Source: Riptortus pedestris (Eukaryota; Arthropoda; Insecta; Hemiptera; Alydidae). Taken from it: a stretch of 64,000 bases of DNA. Position 1 is the stretch's first letter, and the number at the start of each line of letters is the position of its first letter. Below, one piece after another: positions 1 to 11,522 of this stretch. The notes under the pieces are model-generated. The model did not search any database, was not told the DNA's origin, and worked only from the letters and a program-made list of their open reading frames with translations. The stretch spans positions 113,620,001-113,684,000 of the forward strand of contig CM032231.1 of NCBI GenBank assembly GCA_019009955.1, given 5' to 3'. The translations under genes and the position numbers were made by a program.

Positions 1-144
1 GTGTTTTGTGTTTCTTATCTGTTTTGTGTTTTGTGTTCCACCTTCTATTATTCTTTTGTTTAATTTTGTTAATTTGTTTTGTATTGTTTTGTTTTTCATG
101 TTACGAATGATTTTTTTTATGTTACGGATGTAAAATATACTCGA

Positions 145-295
145 TATTTAACAGTTCCATCCAGCAATAAACACCATATTCGTTAATGGCTGAAATTGGA
201 CTAGGAATAGGGAGGGGGAAGGAATATGAAAATTCAAAATATCTCCACTGCATGAGTAGGATCAAAATAGTTATTTATTATACAAGTCGTCACGA
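145..295 (+). repeat. HINE-like family core fragment
   Basis: A diverged piece of the dispersed HINE-like family described under 28888-29541. Visible family words are CTCGATATTTAAC, GTTAATGGCTGAAAT, a G-rich stretch and AAATATCTCC. No terminus is present. It abuts the inverted-repeat arm that starts near 284. A similar core fragment abuts the other arm at 62875-63095. Confidence 0.55.
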
Positions 296-775
296 GTGTA
301 ATATTAAATTTTTTCTGTAATCGTGTAATACATGATCAGATCTAACCAGAATATGAACAAAATTAGGATGTTGTGAAGATTATGGTATGTTGTTGGTAGG
401 TTATAAGCATGGTTGTGAAAGGTTATAAGCATAGTTATAATACAAGTAGTGATGATTTTGAAGTAGAGCAGTTATAAACAAGGAAGGTAATTATTATTAT
501 ATTTAAATTTCAAAATATATTGATTATTTCCACCAATAATTCATTCACATTTCAATTTATTTTGTTAAAATAAATTCTTACAATGTTAAGAAACATTTGA
601 AAGCATTTAATTTCCAACTACAAATTATTTTTTAATTTATACTTATTACTAATTAAGAAGGCAATTCACTTTCTTCACTCTATTGCAAAATGTTTCATTT
701 TCTTCACTCATTTCAGTTTAGTAATGTTACCATTATTCAACAATTACAGAAAATATTTATATATCCAGTTTCCTT
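284..775 (+). repeat. Left arm of a ~500-bp dispersed repeat, inverted partner at the right window end
   Basis: Almost the whole segment, from CACGAGTGTAATATTAAA to ATTATTCAAC.ATTACAGAAAA, recurs in reverse complement at about 63100-63610 with only scattered differences by eye. The unit is AT-rich with no recognisable coding content. Relative to the partner this copy lacks an ~80-bp block after TTATACAAGT and a short hairpin near the CACTTTCTTCACT stretch. I cannot assign a transposon class. Confidence 0.7.
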
Positions 776-1282
776 AAAGTATTGATGATCTATAATATTT
801 ATTTTATACAATTTCCCGTAACCCAAATATTAATCTAGTTCATTATTGTTATAAGACTTCAATAAACACCCGCTTGTTCTCACTGAATGTTTACTTACAA
901 ATACAGAATATATGGCGAGATGGAATCACTAGTGTTTCATTCCAGCACGTGGAAAATCTACTTAGCTAGCGTAGCCTCTGTCGGACGGACTTTTGTAATT
1001 GCGAAAATATTTGGTTTTTAGTTTTCAGCGGAGTTATACCTTCTGACGTTACTTTAAAGCATTTTGACTAGTTTTGGTGTGACGTTTGAACGCATCACGC
1101 ATAACTTAACAATTAACCTTTGAATTTTGCTATTTCCGAGGGGAAGAAAATAAAAATAAAAAATGCAAATTTCTACGTACCCCATTGCGGATACAAATTA
1201 TTTGTATACGACCTTATTTTAGTCATTATAAAAAAATCTGAAAAGAAATTCTACAGTTTTTTATGATCCGCTTAGAACGTAG

Positions 1283-1333
<51 letters not shown>

Positions 1334-1920
1334 CTTTCAAATGAAATCATTTTAAATTAAGTGCATCATAACATTCAATTTATTTAGTTAAATTGGAGTA
1401 CAAGGATGTCATGAGGTAGCCACACAAGATCTATCTGGTAAAATTATTCAAACTGTCTTAAAAATACGCGCGATCATCAGGACAAGCGAAAATTGCGTAT
1501 CTTAATTCCATAATCGTCTAAAGTTAATTAAGCCTAATTAATGGCAGGCCTAAACGAACAGTTTTATTCGTGGCTGCGTGCCGAATATAGATACCATCTT
1601 GGTTAGTGTATCGGCGTGACCTACAACATGCAAGCAATTAGCAAATTAAAGTTTGAGCTGTGGGAAAGAGCCCTTTCGGAAGTAGAACCATTCATGCGGC
1701 TCTGAGGGTTCAAACCCTTTGATGCTAACGTGTTATTCAATGAAGAAAAAAAATCCAGCTAATATAGGAAAGTGGTAAAATTTTAATTAGCTCAAATGAC
1801 TAGTGGAATCCGTTTCAATTGAGCTATTTGTCATTAATTATTTAAGTAATTAATAAAGAGTGCAATTGTCATAATACTTTTCGATCGTTAGAGACATGAA
1901 TTTTGATCTCTTGATTTTTA
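776..1920. other. Unassigned AT-rich stretch with a (TA)n tract
   Basis: No coding region is recognised. A pure (TA)n tract lies at about 1284-1331. A sequence around 1640-1760 contains GGGTTCAAACCC, which resembles a tRNA B box and could mark an old tRNA-derived SINE head, but no convincing A box or tail is visible. Confidence 0.4.
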
Positions 1921-2716
1921 TCTAATATATAAAATTTCCATGTCACAATGTACTCCTCCGAAACGGCTTTACCGATTTTTACCAAATTTTATATGCGTAT
2001 TCAGTAGGTCTGAGAATCGGCTACTATCTATTTTTCATACCCCTAATTGATAAGGGTTGTTGACCCTTAACATTTTTTTTTTAAATTTTGGACGAAATTT
2101 TTTGTTTTTATTTTTTTATAATGTGGCATTAAAAAATACATACAACCCTACATTTTTACTTTTTTATCACCAACCACTATTTTTTTTATAGCCTTTTATT
2201 AATTTAATCATTATCATCCCGCTAGACAAATGATCAATTATAGTGTTTTTAACTGTACTTCGATTAAAATTTCAATTTGCAATGACAATCAACAAATCCC
2301 AAGGCCAAACGATGTCTATTTGTGGCTTAGATTTGAGTACACCATGTTTTTCACACGGGCAATTGTACGTAGCATGCTCTCGAGGGGGTAAACCATCCAG
2401 TTTGTTTGTGCTCGCTAAAGATGGGCTAACAAAAAATATTGTTCACGCTATAGCATTAAAAGGTTGATGTTGTTTGTTATGTCGTAATTAATATGTAATA
2501 TGTAATTTTAAGAAATAAACTATAATAACTTAAAAGTAATATTGTTTGACGTTCGTTATTTTTATATTCCCTTATCGTTGATAGCGCTCCATGCCTATCT
2601 CATGCATATACCACATACACACTTATAATAAGGAAGTTACTTTTTGTCTACACTAGAATTTATCTAGAAACTAGAAATAATTTATATGGCAAAACAACGT
2701 TTGCCGGGTTATCTAG
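1921..2716 (+). mobile_element. Helitron (non-autonomous, 796 bp) with helicase remnant
   Basis: The 5' end reads TCTAATATATAAAATTTCC after an A. The 3' end is CTAG at 2713-2716 followed by T, which gives the canonical A^T insertion. Seven bases before CTAG is the hairpin GGCAAA-ACAACG-TTTGCC. These are the three diagnostic marks of a Helitron. Between the ends are AT-rich sequence and a 74-residue remnant of the element's own helicase (2243-2467), so this is an internally deleted descendant of an autonomous copy. Confidence 0.85.
2243..2467 (+). pseudogene. Helitron Pif1-like helicase, C-terminal remnant
   Basis: The 74-residue frame carries FAMTINKSQGQTM followed by FSHGQLYVACSRGGKPSSL and ends KNIVHAIALKG. 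This is the C-terminal signature of the Pif1-family helicase domain of Helitron RepHel proteins (FAMTINKSQGQT is a late superfamily-1 motif, then the HGQLYVA.SR segment). The Rep endonuclease and the Walker A part of the helicase are absent, since the full protein would exceed 1,000 residues. The methionine is incidental. The position inside a Helitron with intact ends shows it is the element's own gene debris and not a captured host gene. Confidence 0.85.
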
Positions 2717-2997
2717 TTTGTGTATATATTGAAATATTTCTTGATTTTTATTTATTAAATAATTACATTTGAACGAATTAAAATACTCACCCGAGAAGTC
2801 GTCTATTGACAAAGCGGTATCGATTCTATTATATTAATTTAAAATTACAATAATGTTACAACTCCCCCTGGTGGTTGGAGAATGAAAATAATTACATGCA
2901 AGAAGACATATTATTTACCAATTGAAAAATATTAAATATTTATTTACCGATTGAATAATACTTCATAGCTTAGGCATAACTCTTTAAGGAGTGAAAA

Positions 2998-3880
2998 ATA
3001 ATGACTTTTCCTTCAATATGTATAGGTACCAAACAATTCTGTTTGTTGTTTTACACAACTAGTATAGCACATAATCATAAAAACAAGAATATGCTTGAAA
3101 CTCCCAGGCACAAACATAAATACTATATTTTGAGAATGGCGTATCGATTTCGAAGAGAAAAACTCTTTAACGTACTGTCCAAATGAATGAAATCCATTAA
3201 AAAATTTTCTTCGTTTAAAAATAAATGAATTAACATCAAGTGTGAGTGCTCAGTTATTAAATACAGCTACGAAATAGTTGTAATGGATATCAGTCAAAAT
3301 AATTAATGATTAGTTACATTGTCTCTTTAATGTGGAGACAAGTTTCTCATTATACAGAGTCATTCAAAAAGAATGAACTGTTTTCAAAGCTTTAATGTTC
3401 TTTACACCAGAATCGCAGCAGAACACGTTGTGATGTGATGCTGGAAATGGAACATGATGATGATGATAACACCATAAAACATCAACACCGGTTAAATACA
3501 AGTACTACTGTTTGTTAATGAGATATAACTTAATGAAATCGGTTCAATCTTCTTGAAAGACCGTGTTTATAAAGCATTTAATTAAACCTAGTAACAAAGT
3601 ATTTTAATAAATAAAAATACACGTTATGTTTTTACACGTATTAAGATTTTTTTACGTCATTAAAATATTATTATTAAATTGATAAATATCATAAAATTAT
3701 TCAAGGAATTTGAGCTACTTTAATAACCAATGTATTTTAGAAGTATAAATGGTTTTTAATATTATGTAAAGAAATTAATTTACATAATATTAGTCACTTT
3801 TTTATTAAAAAAAAAAAAAGTTTGACAAATTCTATTATATTTTGTTATCATTTGAGGAAAAAAAATATATTTCATTTCAT
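2998..3880 (+). mobile_element. LINE 3'-end fragment (copy 1 of a pair)
   Basis: Residues such as PRHKHKYYILRMAYRFRREKLFNVLSK (nucleotides 3100-3183) look like the C-terminal tail of a non-LTR retrotransposon ORF2. The same tail and the AT-rich 3' region to about 3880 recur at 6130-6885, where more of the reverse transcriptase C-terminus is preserved. Both copies are 5'-truncated, as target-primed reverse transcription produces. I cannot fix the clade. Confidence 0.6.
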
Positions 3881-4013
3881 AGTCCCTTAAATCTATCTTC
3901 TATAGTCGATGGATATGAAGGGCAACTTCAAAAGTGCATAATGACAAGAAGCATATAACCTTCACAATGTTTTCTTATGCTTAGTGCATCCAATGATCAT
4001 GTTTAAGACTTAA

Positions 4014-4602
4014 CACGTTAAGTGCGCACGGGGTCAAATGACCCCGTACGTAACTGTCTCCCAGTACGGGTCGGTTTTGAAGCTAAATGTTCAAAAAATA
4101 CTTTGACGGTTTTTGCTTTGTACTAGTAAATATAATTAGAAATAGTACGTTTATGTATTTCAAACCCAAAACATACGTCGTATATCATTGAAAAATGCAC
4201 GAGGCTTTATGACCACTGGCCTGGAGAGTGGTATTTGGGCTTTAGCCCGGCACGGGGTCATATAGTCATATAATTTTAATATTTTGTAATTTAAAGTTAA
4301 CTCATATTCAGGCATTTTTATGTATAACAAAAATTAAAATCTTTCGTTGATCACCAAAATTATCACATAAAGGAAATACCCGACAAGGTGAAAAATGTAA
4401 GGTAAATATTCATTTCTAAATCACGTAACACAAAATTGATGAAAACACGGCCTGCGACTGCCATATATTTTTTGATGTCCTAAGAGTAAAAAAATGTTTC
4501 AATATAGCTATTTAGTTCATTTTTCGAGTGGTAGTAGCGCATTAAAAGGGGACATAAGTATGGGGTCGATTGACCCCGTGACGTACTTCTGGATAGACCA
4601 CA
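4014..4602 (+). mobile_element. MITE-like element with GGGGTCA/TGACCCC palindromes
   Basis: It begins at TTAACACGTTAAGTGCGC and holds the palindrome ACGGGGTCAAATGACCCCGT at about 4027-4047. A half-site (CACGGGGTCA) lies near 4255 and a second palindrome (GGGGTCGATTGACCCC) near 4562. A TTAA start with repeated terminal palindromes recalls piggyBac-derived MITEs, but I do not see a matching right terminus. The right side is cut by the HINE-like copy starting at 4603. No coding content is recognised. Confidence 0.4.
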
Positions 4603-5284
4603 TTTTAGCAGATTTCCCTTAAGGGGGGTTGCAATTTTTGTTTGATCGTTACGAAACTCGATATTTAACCGTTTTATGTAAAAACACAGATCAAGTTCGT
4701 TAATGGCTGAAATTGGACCAGAGAGAGAGGGGGGGTTTAGAGGGGGCATTTTCGAAAATTCAAAATATCTCCGTTATTATGCATCGGATCGTAAAATTGT
4801 ATAGAATCATTTTTATTGCAAATTAAATTACCTATAAATATTGTTCTATATATTTGTTCTCTATCTTGAATATTAACCGAGATATTTGCATTTTTATGAA
4901 GCCTGTGGTCGGGTATAGTTCGGATTAGGTCGGCCATTTCCGTCATTGCTCGACTCAGGTGGAAGCTTCTTCTAACCTTACCTGTCGTTTCTAACCTTAC
5001 CTTACTTTCGTTACTTTGTGAGATTTATGCAAATTCGTTCTGTTCATCCGCCCCCCCCCTTCTTTAGTTCTTGCACTACTAAAATTTGAGTTATTAAAAT
5101 ATAAATTATTCTTACAATTCAGAAGCCGTTTCAGTTGGGAATTTATTTTAATTAACTGAAAGATTTCTCATTACCGTTTGTATTTAATCACCGTGGTGTT
5201 GTGTTACCAGTATGGAGAATTATCTATTGTAAAACTTCACATGGGAAATCTACTTAGTTTAAGCAGCAACAGACGGACTTTTTA
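4603..5284 (+). mobile_element. HINE-like element copy, microsatellite region deleted
   Basis: Sense orientation: TTTTAGCAGATTTCCCTTAA at the left, GGACTTTTT at the right. The ~130 bp that normally holds the (TA)n tract and its flanks is missing, so the palindrome joins directly to the GGTTGCAATTTTTG core. It belongs to the longer subfamily that carries a C-rich run (CCGCCCCCCCCCTTC) before the 3' end, as does the copy at 37866-38733. Confidence 0.8.
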
Positions 5285-5884
5285 AAGTTCGCACTGAAAG
5301 TGTTAAGAACATCTGAGATGAATTCAACTTCAACGCCGTCAACTGACGATTACAATGGCGATGCTCTCAATATTATGAATTGACACCTACTTATTACTTC
5401 CTTCATCTAATATTGTATTAAGTCTTGAAATATAACATATGGATGATAAACTATGTGCTTCATTTTTACTAATAACCACTTGCTTCACTATTATTTCTGA
5501 ATAACATTGTTTATATCATTATTATTACGGCTTCGTTAGTTTTGATAAACTCTCCACAATTTAAACACTAAACGAAACGTTAAATTATTCTAATTTTAGA
5601 TTTCTAAACCCCGAAAGAAGAGAGGCAGAAGCAGTTAGTTGAGGTTGACTAATCTAGCCAGAGGCGTTTAGTCTGTGCCTAAACTTCCAAGCTCCTGGTA
5701 ATGTCTGTATTGCCTAACTTCCATAGAAGACAACAGCTGTAACTGGAGGAGAAAGGAAAGTCTATTAAAACAACCAATTATTTTAATTGAACTACAGACC
5801 AGTTAAAGTTAGTGATTTTAGTGTTAACTTGAATTATCGATGCAGCTCTGGTTAGCCAAGGCGTTCGACTTAAAGCTCTTCGTT
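5285..5884. other. Unassigned stretch ending in a tRNA-like segment
   Basis: No gene is seen. The last ~50 bp (5838-5884; CTGGTTAGCCAAGGCGTTCG then GTGGGTTC) resemble the A and B boxes of a tRNA-derived SINE head. The sequence directly abuts the LINE fragment, so the SINE and LINE could be parts of one composite. Confidence 0.4.
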
Positions 5885-6885
5885 AGTCGTAGAATTGTGG
5901 GTTCTTTTCTTCAGGAGTGATCTCAATCGCTTATTAAAATGTGTTAAAAGATATCTTCCTATGGAAAAACTATTATTAACATACTATGGATATTTCCATA
6001 ATCGGGCAACTTATGGCGTTATGAACTGGGGCAACTCGAAAAATCATATTTTGATATTTAAATTCCAAAAGAGAGCGGTAAGGTTTATATGCAACAGAAA
6101 GTTGAGAGACACCTGTCGTCCACTTTTTAATGAATTTTCCATCAATATATATGTACCAAGAAATATTTTTTTGTGAAACAGAACATAAACTTGTTTTACA
6201 AAAATAGTATAACACATAATCATAAAAGATGATACAAGAATATGCTTGCAGCTTCCAACAACGAACATAAATATTTCGAGAAAAGCGTATCATTTTCTGG
6301 AGTGAAACTCTTTAAAGCTCTGTCGGAATGAATTCAAATCTATTAAAAAATGCTCTTTGTCTAAAAATGAATAAAAGAACTTCATGTATGACGGATGTTT
6401 TTATACATAAGATGAATACTTTCAAAAATGTTCAATTATTAAATAAAACTACTAAATAATTGTAATAAGTAACGGTCTAAAATAATTTGTAATCAGGTAC
6501 ATTGTCTTTATAAGGTGGGACAAGTATCTCACCATTTATTCAGTTTGTCATCCTTTAATTTAATTTGCTTGTTAACAAATAAAAAATGTATGCTCTAGAG
6601 TTGTAAAAAAAATTGTAAATATTTAGGATTGTATTAAGATTGATAATGAAACTTATTAATTTTATATAATCATTGAAATTGATGAATTTTATGCTGTGTA
6701 GTCTTAGAATTTGATGTAATTTTTTAAAGAATGTACTATATATTTAGAAATGTAATTCAAAACTTTGTTAAGAATTTAATTGACATAATATTAGAAAATT
6801 GTTTATAAAAAAAACTATTTGACCTATCCTATTATGTTATGATAATATTTAATGGAAATGAACACATTTCATTTTATTTCAATGT
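5885..6885 (+). mobile_element. LINE 3' fragment with reverse-transcriptase C-terminus (copy 2)
   Basis: The frame at 5895-6176 contains YYGYFHNRATYGVMNWGNS and FKFQKRAVRFICNRKLRDTC. This is the thumb/post-RT region seen in many insect non-LTR retrotransposons (family pattern: ..TYG..FWG.., ..QKRA.R.I.., ..R..C...F). The frame is then broken, and the 3' portion (6180-6885) matches 3000-3880. No RT catalytic motif or endonuclease is present. It is dead and 5'-truncated. Confidence 0.65.
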
Positions 6886-7164
6886 GAGAATTTATTTGAT
6901 GAAGTTCCAAAACAGTAAAATATTTACTCAGGTTAACCTGTAGACATGTGAGTTTATATTAAATATAATCCTTCCCATTTTGGATTAGCTATAAAATGTA
7001 CACATCAATACCGACATGAATAAACTGTTGACAGAAGTATATTATTCAATTGTAACCAAAAAAAAATTAAGGTTAATAGATTTTTGAAATAAAGAGTTCA
7101 CAATGAATAAGCATTTCTATCAAAAATGGACAAACACAAGAAACATTGTGTACACAAAAAGAGA

Positions 7165-7719
7165 GTAAATCACGTCACGCAGGGGCTACGTCAACTAAGC
7201 AGATTTCCTATGTGCGCCGTGTATTTCCATTTATCTCACAATTTAATGATCAATGAGCAAAATTCATGACACTTAAGCTTCAAATAAAGTGTTTCCATGA
7301 TATCATCTTATTGTTAAAATGACATGAGAAGGAGTAGGGGTTTACTAAATGCCGTAAACTAAAATAATACCAATCTCGGTTGGATGAGGATTTATAATTT
7401 GATATTTTTTAATTGATACAGATGAGGACTTTTAATTTTCAATTTGTCCTAAACACTTTTTCGACACGACAAATAATAACGGAGATTTAGTTTCAAAATC
7501 CCCCCTCGCCCCAGTCCGATTTCAGCCGTTAACGAACTTGATTTTCATTTTTAGCTAAAATGTTTACATATCCAGTTGGTAAAGATAAATTAATTATGAA
7601 CAGACCTCATTTTCGTCAACTCCTAGGTAGATTTATAGACATTTGACTATAAGTTTTAGAAGATCGTGTCATGAGTACAACCTCTGTAACTGATTTCCCT
7701 CCAGGGAAATCTGCTAAAA
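7165..7719 (-). mobile_element. HINE-like element copy, diverged, without (TA)n tract
   Basis: It begins CACGTCACGCAGGGGCTACG and ends GGGAAATCTGCTAAAA with the terminal palindrome diverged (TTTCCCTCCAGGGAAA). The central words GGAGAT, CCCCCCTCG and CAGCCGTTAACGAACTTGAT are recognisable. The position normally occupied by (TA)n holds only TAAATTAATTATGAAC, so the microsatellite is not required to define the element. Confidence 0.75.
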
Positions 7720-7777
7720 TGATTTCTATAAAATGAAATGAAAATCAAATCAAACGGAAACTATATGATAATAATAA

Positions 7778-8238
7778 AAAAGTCCGTCACGCAGGGGCTG
7801 CGTAAACTAAGCAGATTTCCCACGTGTTTTACAATAGAGAAATCTGCCTAATAACAACTGTAGTAACCTAAACCTATTCACGAGGGACGAATAGTTATGG
7901 AAACGGCTGCCAGAGCTCTCGGCGGAAAGTCCGAACATAGCCGACCACACGCAGAATACAAATGCAAATATCTCGGTTAATATTCAAGATAGGGAATAAA
8001 TGTATATAACAATATTTATAGTAAATTTAATTTGTAATAAGATTGGTCCTATACAATTTTTTGTTCCGACATATGGTAACGGAAATATTTCGAATTTTCG
8101 AAATTCCTCCCCTCTAAACCCCCCCCCTCCCACTGGTCCGATCTCAGCCGTTAACGAACTTGATCTTTCTTTTTACATAAAACGACCAAATATCGAGTTT
8201 GGCCAAAACCAAAATTGCGACCACTAGAGCGGTAACAG

Positions 8239-8294
<56 letters not shown>

Positions 8295-8420
8295 TTTTGA
8301 ACGGACCTCATTTTCGTCATATACTAGGTAGGATCGATGGACATTTGAAGAAAAATTTCAAAAATTCCGTCATGAGTACAACCTCAATAGCTGATTTCCC
8401 TTAAGGGAAATCTGCTAAAA
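7778..8420 (-). mobile_element. HINE-like element, full-length copy (643 bp)
   Basis: Both ends are intact: AAAAGTCCGTCACGCAGGGG at the left and TTAAGGGAAATCTGCTAAAA at the right. The (TA)n tract is at about 8243-8291. It lies 58 bp from another copy in the same orientation. Its ACGAATAGTTATGGAAACGG segment is nearly identical to the copy at 55678 that hosts the Penelope-like element, so it shows what that copy lost. Confidence 0.9.
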
Positions 8421-9100
8421 AGAATTAATAATGCGAATCTTCAACAACTGTGACTCCACTTCGTTTGGTAGCAGTTTGGTCATTAATCTATTTGTAGTGT
8501 AAGCTGACGGGAGAACACCAACTATCGAGCGATGTTAGACCATTCAACTCTTGACATAACCAGTTCAATAGTCAAGATCATTCTTATTTTCAGCTGATAA
8601 GGTGAATGAACTTCATTATTCTGAAGTTCCCTTTGAAGTATCACGACCTTCATCGCTGACGTTAATATCGGTTTTCCTTATCTTACCACTTTATTCATAA
8701 TATAAAAAAAATATATATTAGGTCGAAAGAACATTTCTTCTTATTATAATAAGAATATAAATGTCCATTCACCCCAATTGAATCTATGAATTTAATAATA
8801 GCCATCACGCATTTCTTTGTTGGTACATTCCACACAAGTTGTGAATTTGCCATGCTAATATTATCGTATAAAATAAATTACATTAAATTGGGTAATTCGT
8901 ATACTATAGTACATATATGTATATGTATATACATAATTTATGTAAATTAATTAAATTGAGAACTCCTTTTCCGTTCCTTTTTAATTCTTTAACGGCTAGA
9001 TTCGCTATCAAAAAACCCTTTTTCCCATGATGGCTTTATTAAAAAATGCCTTAAATGTCGACCTAATAAAGTTTATTTAAGAAAGAAAAGGAGCTTTTGT
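8421..9100. other. Unassigned stretch
   Basis: I see no gene, no known element end and no strong repeat apart from a short TATATGTATATGTATATAC patch near 8915. Confidence 0.4.
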
Positions 9101-9191
9101 TAGTGACCCTTGCCATTAAAGTATGAAGAATATTACCTTTTGGAAATCGTATGAAGGAAAAAGATGTACTCAATTTAATGAAATTTCTAAG

Positions 9192-9244
<53 letters not shown>

Positions 9245-9745
9245 TATATATATATATATATATATTATTCTCATTGTGGCCCCAACATTCTTCATATTTT
9301 ATGGCAAGGGTCATCAATAAAAAACATTTTTTTTCCAGTGCAAACTTCATTGAAACAGCCCTACATGTTTCGTGGTTTACTTGCCACTTCTTCAGGGACG
9401 ATCCCATTTCAAAAAAAAAAAATATAAAACCCCCTCCTCAGTGAGGATAGGCCCAAAGAGCTAAGAGGTAAACGAGCACTTCAGAAATGTAAGTTGCAAG
9501 CTATAATTAGATTTAATAAACATATCATAGCTGTAGGCACCTCTTAATGCAATATCTATCGAACGAATTATTACGGGATTAGTTAAATTAATGTAATTAA
9601 TTTTTTATTTATTTTTTTGAAAAGGGATAGCCCTTGAAGAGGTGGAAAGTAAGCCACGAAACATGCAGGGCAGTTTCAATAAACTTTGCATCGGAAAATT
9701 GTTTTTTTATTGTTGACCCTTTTCATAAAATATGAAGAATACACT
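9101..9745. mobile_element. Inverted pair of Penelope-like terminal repeats
   Basis: A segment at about 9261-9405 (minus strand) and one at about 9625-9745 (plus strand) share GTGGCAAGTAAACCACGAAAC or its variant, CATGTAGGGCTGTTTCAAT and a TTTTTTATTG.TGACCC tail. Each contains TGAAGA, a short stem (GTGG..CCAC) and GAAAC, the layout of a hammerhead-type core as reported in Penelope-like element terminal repeats. A (TA)n tract at 9197-9264 lies beside the left unit. No RT frame remains. The assignment is by layout only. Confidence 0.45.
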
Positions 9746-10867
9746 TACACACACACACACTCTTGTCGTTAATGTATAAAAAATATTTGAATGCTTGGCC
9801 CAGAATAAAAACAATTGTATTATTGCTTGCATTAACTAATCTATGTATTATGAGTATAATAATTCTTCTTCTTCAGTCTGTAAGAATGTTAACGTCACTT
9901 TACATGTTCTGCAAGTCTGTGGTCCTTCCCTAGTCATTACAGAATTGATGGTTATCCGAAAATGGCCGTGTCTTATGCGTGCTAGTGCTTGTTCCATTCT
10001 TGGACTATGGCAACTAGAAGAACATCCTTGAGTTGTCTGCTTTATTTATTTTAATTGAGTGATGTTCAAAAACCTCTCTCTTTCCCACTTTCCAAGAGTA
10101 TGTATTTTTATATTTTATAACCAATTGCTTCCTAGTGTTACAGGAAATATTGTTGGAACCCATTCATATCATACTTAAGAAAATAAGATTCACTAACTCT
10201 AACTAACATTAGAAGTTTATATATTATTCGGTTATTGCTGTACCTTGGCCAAAAATATGTAGCTCATATTTCCAGCAGGATTTGTCTCCCACCAGACCTT
10301 AGAAAAAGCATTCTCCATTTATTCTATCAATAAGGAAGCGACTGTAAATATCGGGGCTTGGAAAATTAATGGAATCAAAGTGTCCAGAGGTTTCCTTCCG
10401 GGGCTCTTGTCCGACACCGTATAAATATACAACCAACAGGAAAATAATCTCAGTATCTCCGAGCGTATAAACAGTTTAAGCCTAACATGAATTATGCCTC
10501 TCTGAGAGGTGTTCCTGGTGTGTACAGAGTATGTGAGGGGATGTAGGGCCCTGTCCTAAAAACATGTTTCTCAGCACCACTTCAACGTGAAACGCAAAAT
10601 TACGGAAAATCTTTCACAAATGTACCGAGGAATTGTGCCCAACGCAGACGACGAGGGAACGCTGACAATGACTGCGTAAGCATTGATAGTAGACTCAATA
10701 ACTCCATAAAAATCCAACGAATCGCAAAAATTAGTTTTTTATAAAAAATGAATTCCACATCCTCAAGATAGATATCGTGATAATAAAGACCTGTGGCTCT
10801 TAGGACTACTTAAAATAAAGTATATGGTATACCTGAATATTAAATATTGTTTCTATGTCTAATTTCA
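9746..10867. other. Unassigned stretch
   Basis: It contains a short (CA)n run near 9745. An open frame at 9843-10031 has no recognisable domain. Nothing else is supported. Confidence 0.4.
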
Positions 10868-10959
10868 ACGTCAAGTTGTACTCACGACGCGATTTTCGTA
10901 AATTTTCTTCAAATGTCCATCGATCCTACCCAGAAGATGACGAAAATGAGGTCCGTTCA

Positions 10960-11051
<92 letters not shown>

Positions 11052-11522
11052 TGTTACCGCTCTAGCGGTCGCGATTTTTGTCTTATCCTTGCCAAACTCG
11101 ATATATAAGCCCTTTATGTAAAAAGAAAGATCTATTTCTTTAATGGTTGAAATCCGTCCAGTGGGAGGGGGGGGGGTTTAGAGGCGAAGAATTTCAAAAA
11201 TTCTTAATATTTCCGTTATTATGGGTCGGATGGAAAAATTGTATAGAACCAATCTTATTAAAAAAGTAATGTTCTATTAATAATGTTCTGTGCATTTTTC
11301 ACTATATTGATTATTAACGAAGATATATGCATTTTAGTTTTCAACATTCAGTAAACCCCCATCCTACTCATTTCATATTAACAATAAGCTGTTTTTTTTT
11401 TTTTTACGAATCACATTATTTGAAGTATAAACACTAAATATTGTTTGTTTTGAGATAAATGCAAATACGTGGTACACGTGGAAGCATATTAGTTTACGCA
11501 GTCCCTGCGTGACGGATTTTTT
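10868..11522 (+). mobile_element. HINE-like element with compound (CT)n(TA)n microsatellite
   Basis: Sense orientation. It lacks the first ~35 bp (no AGCAGATTTCCC palindrome) but is otherwise complete to GCAGTCCCTGCGTGACGG at the right. The microsatellite has converted to (CT)n followed by (TA)n at about 10965-11048. It carries the 3' block with AGTAAACCCCCATCC and ATATTAACAATAAGCTG that defines a longer subfamily (also at 34204 and 35766). Confidence 0.8.

Noticed and set aside
8000..8227. Recurring 70-90-codon frames with SPLNPP..GPISAVNELDLSFYIKR
   Set aside because: The repeated protein-like pattern comes from the conserved nucleotide core of the HINE-like family. Copies differ by frameshifts, so it is not a conserved protein.
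9123..9407. Overlapping frames rich in Ile-Tyr repeats (also near 10847, 13323, 28960, 34243, 52030, 55009, 57532 and 59160)
   Set aside because: They translate (TA)n microsatellites plus adjoining HINE-like sequence. No domain is present and the frames open on both strands.
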